Source: Siphonodentalium dalli (lineage: Eukaryota > Mollusca > Scaphopoda > Gadilida > Siphonodentaliidae). Taken from it: a DNA stretch of 64,000 bases. The stretch covers positions 16,802,440 through 16,866,439 of the forward strand of contig CP136061.1 in the NCBI GenBank assembly GCA_032622095.1, written 5' to 3'. Below are positions 47,348-59,040 of this stretch, one piece after another. The number at the start of each line of letters is the position of its first letter. The stretch's first letter is position 1. A model generated the notes under the pieces. The model was given only the letters and a program-made list of their open reading frames with translations, made no database searches and was not told the DNA's origin. The position numbers and the translations under genes were made by a program.

Positions 47348-48385
47348 CGATAGCTCCACCCGTTTCCGAGATCTGGTCTGCGCATGCGCGAAGCTGGCGT
47401 CGCACGGGCTCGGTGACCCGATAAAATTCGTATCCGGGGCAAGATACATTCACATACCAAATTTCAAGTCGATAGCTCCACCCGTTTCCGAGATCTCGTC
47501 TGCGCATGCGCGAAGCTGGCGTCGCACGGGCTCGGCGACTCGATAAACTTCGTATCCGTGGCAAGATACATTCACATACCAAATTTCAAGTCGATAGCGC
47601 CACTCATTTCCGAGATCTCGTCTGCGCATGCGCGAAGCTGGCGTCGCACGGGCTCGGCGACCCGATAAAATTCGTATCCGGGGCAAGATACATTCACATA
47701 GCAAATTTCAAGTCGATAGCTCCACCCGTGTCCGAGATCTCGTCTGCGCATGCGCGAAGCTGGCGTCGCACGGGCTCGGCGACCCGATAAAATTCGTATC
47801 CGGGGCAAGATACATTCACATACCAAATTTCAAGTCGATAGCTCCACCCGTTTCCGAGATCTCGTCTGCGCATGCGCGAAGCTGGCGTCGCACGGGCTCG
47901 GCGACTCGATAAACTTCGTATCCGTGGCAAGATACATTCACATACCAAATTTCAAGTCGATAGCTCCACCCGTTTCCGAGATCTCGTCTGCGCATGCGCG
48001 AAGCTGGCGTCGCACGGGCTCGGCGACCCGGTAAAATTTCGTATCCGGGGCAAGATACATTCACATACCAAATTTCAAGTCGATAGCGCCACCCATTTCC
48101 GAGATCTCGTCTGCGCATGCGCGAAGCTGGCGTCGCACGGGCTCGGCGACCCGATAAAATTCGTATCCGGGGCAAGATACATTCACATAGCAAATTTCAA
48201 GTCGATAGCTCAACCCGTTTCCGAGATCGCGTCTGCGCATGCGCGAAGTGGGCGCCGCACGGGCTCGCCAATACGACAACGTCCACCGCCTGGTCAAACT
48301 ACACACACGTACCATGTTTCGTCCCGATCGGTCGAGAATCGTACAGACAGACAAACAGAGGTCTTCAAAATATATATGAGACTAG
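47348..48385 (+). repeat. 122-bp satellite, eight-copy array
   Basis: Units begin near 47349, 47471, 47593, 47715, 47837, 47959, 48082 and 48204, with 'ctgcgcatgcgcgaagctgg' and 'ggggcaagatacattcacat'. Alternating 'accaaatttc' and 'agcaaatttc' variants and two 'cgtggcaagat' units hint at higher-order structure. The array ends with the same unit switch and tail as 18830-19042. Because 122 is not divisible by three, several frames stay open; none is a gene. Confidence 0.96.
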
Positions 48386-48419
48386 CAGGTTAGCCCGCCA
48401 CTGGCGTGGTTGGTCAGAA

Positions 48420-48600
48420 ACATGACATTTTTAAAATAATTTTTATTTTTTTTATTTTTTAATATTAATTTAATGTTCTTTAAATTTATTTATGTTTTTT
48501 TGAATTTTTTAATATTTATTTAATTTAAAAAAAAATTAATTTAATTTAATTCTTTGTTTTTTTAAATTTAATTCTTTGTTTTTCAATGAGTTAATTGTGC
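48420..48600. repeat. A/T-run low-complexity block
   Basis: Alternating 'ttttta' and 'aattta' runs; similar blocks lie at 43160-43440, 50780-50960, 53410-53600 and 54210-54360 within the mosaic. Confidence 0.85.
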
Positions 48601-51600
48601 CTTTTTCTGGCGGAAAAATTGACCCGATGAAATCCCCCCTTCCTAGGAACGACAGACAATGCATTCTTTGTTTTTCAATGAGTTAATTCATGGTACCCAT
48701 CCTAAACTTCCCCGTTCCTAGGAACAACAGACTTTTTAATCAAGAGAAATTATGATACCCCCGCAAAGAGCGGACAGTCAATTAATCCCGTCGTGAACCA
48801 GAATGTAGAGTTACGCCTCTTAGATCAATTCTGCCTTTTTAATCGAGATAAATGCATTTCGTCCCGCATCCGTATTTTACGCATGGGGGTAGTCGTTTAG
48901 CTAATTCATGGTACCCGTCCTAAACTTCTCCGTTCCTAGGAACAACAGACTTTTTAATCAAGAGAAATTATGATTACCCCCGCAAAGAGCGGACAGTCAA
49001 TTAATCCCGTCATGAACCAGAAAGTAGAGTTACGCCTCTTTGATCAATTCTGCCTTTTTAATCGAGATAAATTCATTTCGTCCCGCATCGTATTTTACGC
49101 ATGGGGGTAGTCGCTTAGCTGTGTCGGTTGCAATAAAGAGCGTTCGTCGTTAACAACTCTGCATATGGTCAATATAAAGATCGTTGTTGCCTTAACCCCC
49201 GAAGTGGCGTTTGCGGTGATTTTGATGATTGGAAGTGGAGAATCGGTGCTCAGAGCTTGTCCAAAATGCGACGTGGACGATCCCCGTGTGTTTTTACACT
49301 TATATACGAAATTTGAGCTCAATCTGTCCAACCGTTTTCGATTCTATGAAGTACCCACATACATATATATATACACACATATATATATATATACGTAGTT
49401 CTCAAAATATATAGTAGACTAGCATGTTAGCCCGCCACTGGCGGCGTTGGTCCGAAACATGACATTTTTTTGGCTTTTTAATGAGTTAATTCTGTCTTTT
49501 TAATCAAGAGGAATTATGATACCCGTTCCTAAAAGAGGTATGCCAACGATGTCGTTGTTGTTGGCATTCGCGGCTTGGGGCAACACGCATTTTTTAATGA
49601 GTTAATTCTGTCTTTTTAATCAAGAGGAATTATGATACCCGTCCCTAAAAGAGGTATGCCAACGATGTTGTTGTTGTTGTTGGCATTCACGGCTTGGTGG
49701 CCACCCGAAAATTCTCGCCCGAAGATTCTCAGATTGCCGTAAAGGGAAAATTAGCATTGTGTGGATTTAGTAAATATTTTCTCGCCAACAATGTCGTTGT
49801 TGTTGGCATTCACGGCTTGGGAGTTACCCCCACCTTTACGAGATGGTCATTCACGGCTTGGGGCAACACGCATTTTTTAATGAGTTAATTCTGTCTTTTT
49901 AATCAAGAGGGTATGCCAACGATGTCGTTGGCATTCACGGCTTGGTGGCCACCCGAAAATTCTCACATTGCCGTAAAGAGAAAATAATTAGCATTGTGTG
50001 GATTTAGTAATTTGAACTAATTATTTTCTCGCCAACAATGTTGTTGTTGTTGGCATTCACGGCTTGTGAGTGACCCCCACCTTTACGAGATGGTCAAAGG
50101 AGAAGGCAGTGGAAGTCCCGTCAGATTCAGGGACGTATCGCACTGCCTCGTATTTACTAAATTTTAGCAGCCATATAAGGTGCGTGAGTTAGCACGAATC
50201 GAGGGGTGTAAGTTTAGAGCTTGTTTATATGAATGTATTGAAAATAGACTAAGATTTTCAGCCGTAACAAGAAATGTATATATGAGAAAATGTAAATTCT
50301 ATATTTTGAGAGGTATTAGCAAGTTTTGGATCAACGGGTTTAGCAGTTTGAAGTGAATATGGATATAAAAATATACATATACAGATATAACAAAATGTAG
50401 AGTTACTCCTCTTGGATCGCGAGCGAATATCAACCCGATTAACCCCCGCCGTGTTTACGGTGATTTTATTGATTGGGAGTGGAGAATGAGTGATCAAAGC
50501 TTGTCCAAAATGCGATGTGGACGATCCCCGTGGATTTTTACCCTTATATACGAAGTTTGAGCTCGATCCGACCATTCGTTTTCGATTCTATGAAGTACCC
50601 ACATATATACACACATACATATATATATATATACGGAAGTCTCAAATTATATAGTAGAGAAGACTAGCAGGTTAGCCCGCCACTGGCGGCGTTGGTCCGA
50701 AACATGACATTTTTTTGGCTTTTCAATGAATTAATTGTGCCTTTTTAATCAAGAGAAATTATGGTACCCGTCCCTAAAACATGACATTTTTTAAATTATT
50801 TTGTTTTTATTTATTTTGTTTTTTATTTTTTAATATGAATTTAATGTTTTTTAAATTTAATATATTTTTTTTCTGAATTGTTTTTTTTAAATTTAAATTT
50901 TTTAAATTTTAAATTGTTTTAATTAAATTTTAAATTGTTTTAATTAAATTTTTTGTTTCTGGCGGAAAAATTTACCCGTAGAAATCCCCCTTCCTAGGAA
51001 CGACAGACAACGCATTCTTTGTTTCGTGAAATCTCTCTTCGATAACATTGCATTGAATTGAAATTAAATTTTAAATTGTTTTAATTAAATTTTTTGTTTC
51101 TGGCGGGAAAAATTTACCCGTATAAATCCCCCCTTCCTAGGAACGACAGACAACGCATTCTTTGTTTCGTGAAATCTCTCTACGATAACATTGCATTGAA
51201 TTGAAAACAAACGCTTCCCGTCGGGAAATCTCTCTGCATAATATTTCGAGTCTGCTCTCTGCATAATATTTCGAGCGATAACATTGCATTGAATTGAAAA
51301 CCCAGATAAGTAGATCTCTCTGTATAATATTTCGAGCGATAACATTGCATTCAATTGAAAACAAACGCTTCCCGTCGTGAAATTTCGAGCGACAGGCTAC
51401 AGACTCCCGTCATACAGATAAGTAGATAGCGAAAACGACGCTCTTTATATAGACACTGCGGAAAACGAACGCTCTTTATATATCAACGCTATTAACCCCG
51501 AAGTGCCGATTGCGGTGATGTTGATTATTGGGACGGGAGAAGAGGTGCTCTGAGCTTCTCCAAAACGCGAACACGACGGTGTCCGTGGGATTTTACACTT

Positions 51601-52313
51601 ATATACGAAATTTTAGCTCAATCTGAACACGCGTTTTGGATTCTATGAAGTATCCACATAGATATATACACACACACATATATATATACGGAAGTCTCAA
51701 ATTATATAGTAGATTAGCAGGTTAGCCCGCCACTGGCGGCATTGGTCCCAAACATGACATTTTTTTGGCTAATTCAATGAGTTAATTGTGCCTTTTTAAT
51801 CAAGAGAAATTATGGTACCCGTGCCTAAAAGAGGTATGATTTAAGGTACATCGGGCGGAAAAAACTGACCTGATGAAAATTTTCCCCGTTGTTGTCGTTG
51901 TTGTTGGCATTCACGGCTTGGGGGCCACCCGAAGATTCTCACATTGCCGTAAAGAGAAAATAGCATCCAACATTTGTCGTTGTTGTTGGCATTCACGGCT
52001 TGGGGGCCGCCCGAAGATTCGTGGAAGTCCCGTCAGATTATACTATACAGATATAAAAAATGTAGAGTTACGCCTCTTGGATCGCGATCGAATCGATAGC
52101 GAAACCCATTGTATCCAACGATGTAGAGTTACGCCTCTTGCATCGCGAGCGAATCGATATCAAAACCAACGAAGGTCGCACTTTAAGGGTCAAGGAGTGC
52201 TCAGAGCTTGTCCAAAATGCGACGTGGACCATCCCCGTATGTTTTACACTTATATACGAAATTTGAGCTCGATCCGACCTGCCGTTTTCGATTCTATGAA
52301 GTACTCACACACG

Positions 52314-52352
<39 letters not shown>
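52314..52352. repeat. (TA)n microsatellite
   Basis: About 17 TA repeats at the 3' end of a mosaic module, between 'acacacgcaca' and 'cacatatacgtag'. Confidence 0.92.
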
Positions 52353-52360
<8 letters not shown>

Positions 52361-52924
52361 GTAGTTCTCAAAATATATAGTAGACTAGCAGGTTAGCCCG
52401 CTACTGGCGGCATTTGTCCGAAACATGACATTTTTTTAGCATTTTTTGTTATTCAATGAGTTAATCCTGTCTTTTTAATCAAGAGGAATTATGATACCCG
52501 TCCCTAAAAGAGGTATGCCAACAATGTCGTTGTTGTTGGCATTCACGGCTTGGGGCCACCCGAAGATTCTCACATTGCCGTAAAGAGAAAATAGCATTAG
52601 TCCAACAATGTCGTTGTTTTTGGCATTCACGGCTTGGGGGCCACCCGAAGGTTCTCACATTATCTGGCCAACAAAGTCCAACATTTGTCGTTGTTGTTGG
52701 CATTCACGGCTTGGTGGGCCACCCGAAGATACGTAGCTTCTTCCAAGACAAAACATATTTAAGTTAATCCTGCCGTGCACCCCCAACACCAACGCGACAT
52801 GTGTTGCGTTCTAAAAATAGATCGATTGCAGTGGATTCGTAGAGATGACGAAATATGAGTGCGACAGAGAATATTGTTTGATCGAAAGCAGTCTGACTTT
52901 TGCATAAAATACACTGATGGAATG

Positions 52925-53120
52925 AATGCAATGCTATCGAATGAATGACAGTAAAGCACTGATCGAATTAATGGCCGTAGGAAAAGAATGCTATCAAATG
53001 ATGTCGCTCGGTAATCAAAACCAAGCAAACTGCCGATGCTATCGAATGAATGCGACTAAGGCACTGGTCGAATGAATGGCCGTCGTCGCTCCGTAAACAA
53101 AACCAAGCAAGCTGCCGACG
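52925..53120 (+). repeat. ~120-bp tandem duplication in the mosaic
   Basis: 'atcgaatgaatg' to 'aaaaccaagcaa(a/g)ctgccga' occurs twice with substitutions. It is followed by 'ggcaataaagagcgtt' units at 53122, 53270 and 53967. Confidence 0.75.
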
Positions 53121-54868
53121 CCAATAAAGAGCGTTAGTCGGTTAACAACTCCAAATATGGTCAATATAAAGATCGTTGATGCCTTAACCCCCGAAGTGCC
53201 GTTTGCGGTGATTTTGATGATTGGGAGTGGAGAATGAGTGCTCAGAGCTTGTCCGTTTAGCAACGCCGATGGCAATAAAGAGCGTTAGTCGGTTAACACC
53301 TCGAAATATGGTCGATATAAAGGTCGTTGATGCCTTAACCCCCGAAGTGCCGTTTGCGGTGAATTTGATGATTGGGAGTGGAGAATGGGTGCGTTCTTCA
53401 GAAACATGACAATTTGTAATTTTTTTAATCAATTTTTAATCAATTTTTTAATTAATTTTTTAATTTAATTTTTTTCTTCAATGAGTTAATATCAATTTTT
53501 TGTTTATAACATGGTTAATTGTGCATTTTTAATTTACTGGATTTTGAATTAATTTTTTTGATTAATTTTTTAATTTAATTTTTGGTTTTTCAATATTTTA
53601 CCCGATTAGACCTTATTAAACCTGATTAAGGTGAAGAAGACATAAGAATCACACAACACGCAGTACCCGTCCCTAAAAGAGGTATGATTTAAAGTACATT
53701 GGGCGGAAAAACTGACCCGATGAAAAGTTCCCCCGTTCCTAGGAACGACAGACATAAGAATCACACAACACGCATTTTTTTGTTTTCACACAACACGCAG
53801 TACCCGTCCCTAAAAGAGGTATGATTGAAAATTTCCCCCGTTCCTAGGAACGACAGACATAAGAATCACACAACACGTTAATTCTGCCTTTTTAATCGAG
53901 ATAAATGCATTTCGCGTTTTGTATCCGTAGTTTCGTACGCATGGTTAACCGTTTAGCAACGTCGATGGCAATAAAGAGCGTTCGTCGGTTAACGACTCAA
54001 AATGTGATCAATATAAAGATCGTTGATGCCTTAACCACCGAAGTGCCGATTGCGGTGATTTTTATGATTGGGAGTGGAGAATGAGTGCTCAGAGCTTGTC
54101 CAAAATGCGACGTCGACCATCCCCGTGTGTTTTTACACTTATATACGAAATTTTAGCTCGATCCGACGAGCCGTTTTCGATTCTATGAAGTACCCACACA
54201 CACACACATATATATATTATTTTTTAATTTAATTTTTTTGTCAATGAGTTAATATTATTTTTTTGTTTATAACATGAGTTAATTGTGCATTTTTAATTTT
54301 CTGGATTTTTGAATTATTTTTTTTTATTAATTTTTTAATTTAATTTTTTGTTTTTCAATATTTTACCCGATTATACCTTATTTTACCCGATTAAGGTGAA
54401 GAAGACATAATAATCAGACAGCACGCAGTACCCGTCCATAAAAGAGTCCGATGAAAATGTCCCCCGTTACTAGGAACGACAGACATAACAATCAGACAAC
54501 ACGCATTTTTCCGCCTTTTTTAATCAAGATAAATGCATTTGGCCGAAAATAGCATATGTCGTTGTTGTTGGCATTCACGGCTATTTTAACTAATGGTACC
54601 CGTCCCTAAAAGAGTCGTTGTTGTTGGCATTATGTCCTTGTTGTTGGCGTTCACGGCTATATTAACTAATGGTCCCCGTCCCTAAAAGAGTCATTGTTGT
54701 TGGCATTCACGGTTATGTAGTTCCTGTATGATATAAAAAATGTAGAGTTACGCATCTTGGATCGATAGCGATGACTATAAAGAGCGTTAACCGGTTAAAT
54801 CTCCCAATATGGACGATATAAGGAGCGTTGATGCCTTAACCCCCGAAGTGCCGATCGCGGTAAGCCAA

Positions 54869-55280
54869 ATGTCGTGTGGAACTTGTCATAAACGCTTCCG
54901 GTCGAGTGATGGATTCAGGCCTCACAGATCTGGCCACCACCAAAATGTTCTCTGCGAGAAGTGTGGTGTGATGTTATCCAGTCTATCCATGTTCGGACAA
55001 CATTACAAAATACACAACGAAGCATCAAAACAATGTTGCCCGTTTGAATGATATGGGAAGACATGTATCAAACCAAATCTCTTCCAGTCACACGTGAACC
55101 GACATACAAACAAGCTATCCACATGTTTGCAGAGGGTGCAACAAAACCTTTAGTTCAAAGGACATCATAAATCGACACAGCAAGGTTTGCATCGAGGAAG
55201 CCACACACACATGTACTACATGTAATATATCATTCGTGGATTCGAGTGTACTCCGCAAGCACGAAGCATCAGTTCATGTT
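54869..55280 (+). pseudogene. Broken C2H2 zinc-finger gene fragment (five fingers)
   Basis: Five finger signatures occur in order. They are 'CGTCHKRF...HRSGH', 'CEKCGVML...HYKIH', a third 'CPFE...HVNRH', a fourth 'CRGCNKTF...HSKVC' and a fifth 'CTTCNISF...HEASVH', with the usual C-x2-C-x12-H spacing in most. A TGA at 55049-55051 falls about where the third finger needs its second cysteine. A frameshift near 55115 separates fingers three and four. The left boundary abuts a mosaic-repeat word ('gaagtgccgatcgcggt'), so the 5' part of the gene is lost. No family assignment is possible. Confidence 0.85.
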
Positions 55281-55425
55281 CATGTGTATTCCCTGGGATG
55301 AACTTGTGCCACTGACTGGCCAGTGACAGGTTCAGGTGGCCTGTACCCATGAATGTGCATGTGTATTCCCTTGGACTGAACCTGTGTTACTGATTGGCCA
55401 GTGACAGGTTCAGGTGGCCTGTAGT
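55277..55425 (+). repeat. ~86-bp tandem duplication
   Basis: 'catgtgtattccct' to 'tggccagtgacaggttcagg' and 'tggcctgta' occurs twice directly after the zinc-finger fragment. Confidence 0.92.
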
Positions 55426-55609
55426 GGGGCTCCATGTGTCACAGCCGGTACTGTTACTGGCTGTTGGACAACGCGAGTTGTATGCGCTGCCCCTCTGAGT
55501 AAAAGAGCTGCCCCTCTCTGCATCCCCAGCTCCCTTGTAGTACCGTCATTACTGGGTTGTCCTGTCCCACCGTTTCAGTCGGTCTCCCAGTTGGGCCTTC
55601 CCGTCAAGT

Positions 55610-56629
55610 GGCGGTCCTTGCCCCCATGTCATGTCAAGCGACTGTTATCGTCCCTGACATTATAATTATCTTGGCCTGGCATCTGTTCGTGAGTATAATG
55701 GTCCTATGATAGCCACCGTCGCTCGATCTTGGTTTGTTTAATTGCATTAAATCTTTAAACAACCCAAATCGCTGTTCGAGGTCAGCCAATTGACTGTCCA
55801 GATTAGCCGTGGTGTGATGGTAGTTACTATCATCACCTGATAAGCCGACTGGTCCCCCTGTCCATTTGTGGTTATTATCACTACCGTGGTAATTACTGTT
55901 TGGCGGCGCATATTCTCGTGGGCTTTGGTCCCCTTCTGGAAACCCATCCCTATAATGGTCACTCGCATTATCCCTTGGTTTGTTTAATCTGCTTAAATTC
56001 TCCAACAACCCAAATCGTTGTTCCAGCTCTGGCACTTTATTATTCATTTCATTTGACTGGCCCTATGATTATTATTTGAGTGACTGTAGTCATATTTTGT
56101 CGTTTGGGTTTCCGATGCGTATTGGCCGTGGTCATAATTAGCAAAGGCCTGTCCCGAGTAATGATCATCGTTACTCACAACCGGTCTGATGTATGGCCGT
56201 GGGGCCCTGTGCCTATCCAGTGAGTCAATCCGGGGTTTTATATAAGGATCTTTTGGTCGTACACCCTCTCATCACCCCTGGTCTTTCGCACTTCAGCAAT
56301 CAATTTTACTCTTTCCTGAGCATATATGGACAAGTCATTTGTCCCAGTTGAGGGGATGGCCGATACATCTTTCCGGGGATGGCTGACTGGATGTCACTAT
56401 GTGATATAGGGACCTCCGAGTTTTCCTCATCGCTACTGACTGTCAGTTTTGATAACAAATTTTGCCCCGGGAGAGGTGTGTATACCTGTCGTCGGACTGT
56501 GAATTATTAGCGTTTATTTATCAGGTCCTCCTCCGGACGAACTATATTGATTGCCGGGGGTCTCATGGCATAACCCGATTGAACAGTTCGGTCTATGTTC
56601 TGTGAAGGGAATTCTTTATACTCTGCCAT
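55610..56629 (-). pseudogene. Decayed coding region, unknown protein with a duplicated motif
   Basis: A minus-strand coding trace starts at ATG 56629 ('MAEYKEFPSQNIDRTVQSGY'). It continues with several frame changes through 'YTPLPGQNLLSKLTVSSDEE', 'IYAQERVKLIAEVRKTRGDE' and 'RHRAPRPYIRPVVSNDDHYS' into the longest clean frame (56047-55634). That frame holds two copies of a motif, 'ELEQRFGLLENLSRLNKPR' and 'DLEQRFGLFKDLMQLNKPR', about 75 residues apart. The composition is hydrophilic and acidic, rich in Tyr, His and Asn. It could be a Gag-like or other mobile-element structural protein; I do not recognise it. At least four frameshifts make it non-functional as read. Confidence 0.55.
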
Positions 56630-56714
56630 TCTGTTTTCTGGACTTGATAGTCAATAAAAAAAATTGTTTATTCACGACCCTGTGTTTGGTATCCTGCAAA
56701 TAACATGCATCAGT

Positions 56715-57085
56715 TCATGTCGGCACACATTTAATAAGGCCTGAAATGTTCAACAACAAATTTACTGTTTCAGTATCATAACATGCGTGCTGGCATGGGT
56801 TAGTGGTCTCCACAAACGTGTAATTTGCATCAGGGTCCCATATTAGCTTGAGTGATATTATCTCTCCGACGGCTAGGGTCCTAAATCCACCCAACCACGT
56901 GCCTATCGATAGCAAACATTCATATACACTCTTAGTTGTGCAAAGAGAAACAGAGTAATGGCGATATGAAGAACCCAAGTCTCCTGACAACGTTTCGTCT
57001 GTTTAAAATTTGCTGTGAAACAGATGGTTAACAATGCGACAAATAATGGTAAAACACATAAACATGTGATTCCTTATACATTAAA
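56715..57085 (-). pseudogene. Remnant resembling a secreted or membrane protein N-terminal region
   Basis: A hydrophobic signal-like run ('CLCVLPLFVALLTICF') near 57060-57010 leads, after an apparent one-base shift near 56995, into a 91-codon frame. That frame (56990-56715) has spaced cysteines and N-glycosylation sequons ('NYT', 'NIS'). The protein is not recognised. It lies upstream of, and on the same strand as, the decayed region at 55610-56629, so both may belong to one lost element or gene. Confidence 0.35.
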
Positions 57086-57627
57086 AACATTCATGTTTCT
57101 AAATAAATTATTTGTCTGAATATTCGCGTCCGCGGTTATTCAATGTGATTTCTGAAGCGCGCGTCCAACGTTACATGATAACGGGTCCTCGTTACTCGTT
57201 GATAATGCTAAGTATTCGAATTGCTGGAAACTGGTTGCTGGGCCGTGGTTGTGTTGCTTATATTTCAATGACAGGGATCCCGGCGGTACCTCAACGTCAT
57301 GAATTGTTCAGATTTGCACGTGATAACATTATTTTTTGGGTCAATTTGCGTGCAATTTCAGGGTTTTGCAACAACTTTCCTCTTTATACATTAATTGTGG
57401 ACACGTTGACATCAATTTAGCAACCAACAATTTAGACTAATATTGTCCCAAAACACTACGCACACTAAAACATAGGTAGATTAATTTTAAAGGCCTTTAC
57501 TCAACGTTTTTCTTGACCCGCCCGAGACAATTTCTTCACACGGAAGTCACGTCCGTCGTTACTTATCCGGGTCCTCGTTACACGGATGACCAACGTGATA
57601 ACAGACCCATTAGCCGCCGTCCTGGTG
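57086..57627. other. Intergenic, nothing recognised
   Basis: A 102-residue plus frame (57112-57420) has no recognisable domain. 'acgggtcctcgttac' and 'ccgggtcctcgttacac' recur near 57180 and 57568, with similar neighbours. Confidence 0.4.
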
Positions 57628-58245
57628 TGGGTGTGCTGTGTCAATATAGTCTCACAAATGAGAAGGGGGTGTGGGGGTCAATATAGTCTCACAAATTAGA
57701 AGGGGATGTGGGGGTCAATAATAGTCTCACAATAAGAAGGATATGTGGGGGGTCAATATAGTCTCAACAATGAGAAGAGTGGAAAGTGGGTGGGGTCAAT
57801 ATAGTCTCACCAATGAAAAGAATGGGATATGGGAGTCAATAGAGTCAAACCAATGAGAAGGAATGTGGGGGGGGGGGTCAATATAGTCAAACCAATGATA
57901 AGGGATTTGTGGGTCAATAGAGTCTTACAAATAGGAAGGGGTTGCGGGGGTCAATATAGTATCACCAATGAGAATGAGATGTAGGAGTCAATATAGTCTC
58001 ACCAACGAGAAGGGGGTGTGGGGGTCAATATAATATCACCAATGAGAAGGGGATATGGGGGTCAATATAGTCTCACCAATGAGAAGGGGAAGTGGGGGTC
58101 AATATAGTCTCACCAATGAGAAGGGGAAGTGGGGGTCAATATAGTCTCACCAATGAGACGGGGATATGGGGGTCAATATAGTCAAACCAATGAGAAGGGG
58201 GTGGGGGAGGTCAATATAGTCATACCAATGATAATTAACATAACT
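57628..58245 (+). repeat. ~33-bp minisatellite, block 1
   Basis: Around 18 units of 'gtcaatatagtctcaccaat' plus 'gagaaggggatgtggg'. G-run length varies strongly between units. Confidence 0.95.
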
Positions 58246-58284
58246 ATGTATGCCCATGCCTGTGTCACACCCCTGACTGCACTC

Positions 58285-58535
58285 TAAGCGAGATCACTGG
58301 GTCGCGGCCATATTTAATTCATCCAGCTCCGTTCCGTAGATTCAGAGATTCTTCCAGGTCCAGTTCCGTGGTTTTAGTGCTACTGGTGAAAGTTTTGGAG
58401 TAGCATTTCCATATATGGAGCTTTTGAATTATTCATGACTTCCATATATGGAATGCTACTCCAAAACTTTGATATGTAGCACTAAAACCACGGAATTGGG
58501 CCTGGTGGATCCAATATGGCCGCGAGTTAGTGACA
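58285..58535. mobile_element. Palindromic MITE, copy 2
   Basis: Diverged copy of 3794-4086: left end 'taagcgagatcactgggtcg', core 'tttccatatatggag', right side 'ccaatatggccgcgag'. The last ~10 bp of the right end are degraded. It lies between the two blocks of the 33-bp minisatellite. Confidence 0.85.
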
Positions 58536-59040
58536 GGGCGTATTGCATCAGACATTATTTCATCATACGATGCATGAAAAACAGGCATGATTTGTCCTAC
58601 TTAGCATGCTGACGAGATCATTCGATGCTGGTTATCAGGAAAACACGCAAACAAACCAGTGCAGTGATATAAAGTTTATAGTTTGTTTTGGTATACGGCA
58701 CTAGTCGTCATATATGAAAACTACCTTTAGTGACGAGTCGTTGACAACCCGGCCAATAACATCATCATATGATTTTGGAAAAACAGGTCACCATTTTCCA
58801 ATATAAGCGATGGGCGTTTTTCTCTCATCGTTCGGTCGTTTGAGATCCAAAATGATTCCGCTCTTTTGATAACTAACTGATCCCAAAAGAAAGAAGACAC
58901 GAGAAGCCAGCACCGGCTATCTAGTACTGCCTGGGGAAGTTATGTTCAAATAAAGAAATCAACAGATGTATGGTTCCACGAGTTGTCGTCACCAAACAAA
59001 AAAGTACACAACGTGAAGCCCGGCGGACCTATCTCCAACG
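58536..59040. other. Intergenic, nothing recognised
   Basis: No gene or clear repeat apart from the flanking elements. Confidence 0.4.

Larger units (their letters stand above)
42286..54860 (+). repeat. Mosaic array of about ten repeat modules sharing one head
   Basis: The head 'actagcaggttagcccgcca' followed by 'ctggcggc' starts modules at 42286, 43121, 44342, 45535, 46643 (variant 'ggtgacccgtcttcgtccgg'), 48381, 49418, 50663, 51713 and 52384. Most modules end with 'cgattctatgaagtaccc', a CA/TA microsatellite, then 'ttctcaaaatatatagtag', which joins directly to the next head. Internal words include 'gttggcattcacggcttggg', 'ggcaataaagagcgtt' and 'aatgagtgctcagagcttgt'. No protein-coding region is supported. 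Confidence 0.9.

Noticed and set aside
47218-48425. Many overlapping Arg/Ala/Cys-rich frames of 80-170 codons on both strands
   Set aside because: They repeat every 122 bp in successive frames and are produced by the satellite, which is not a multiple of three and has few stops. The same frames appear at 18444-19095.
57112-57420. 102-codon plus-strand frame
   Set aside because: No domain, no start context or neighbours supporting it; neighbouring coding traces are on the other strand.
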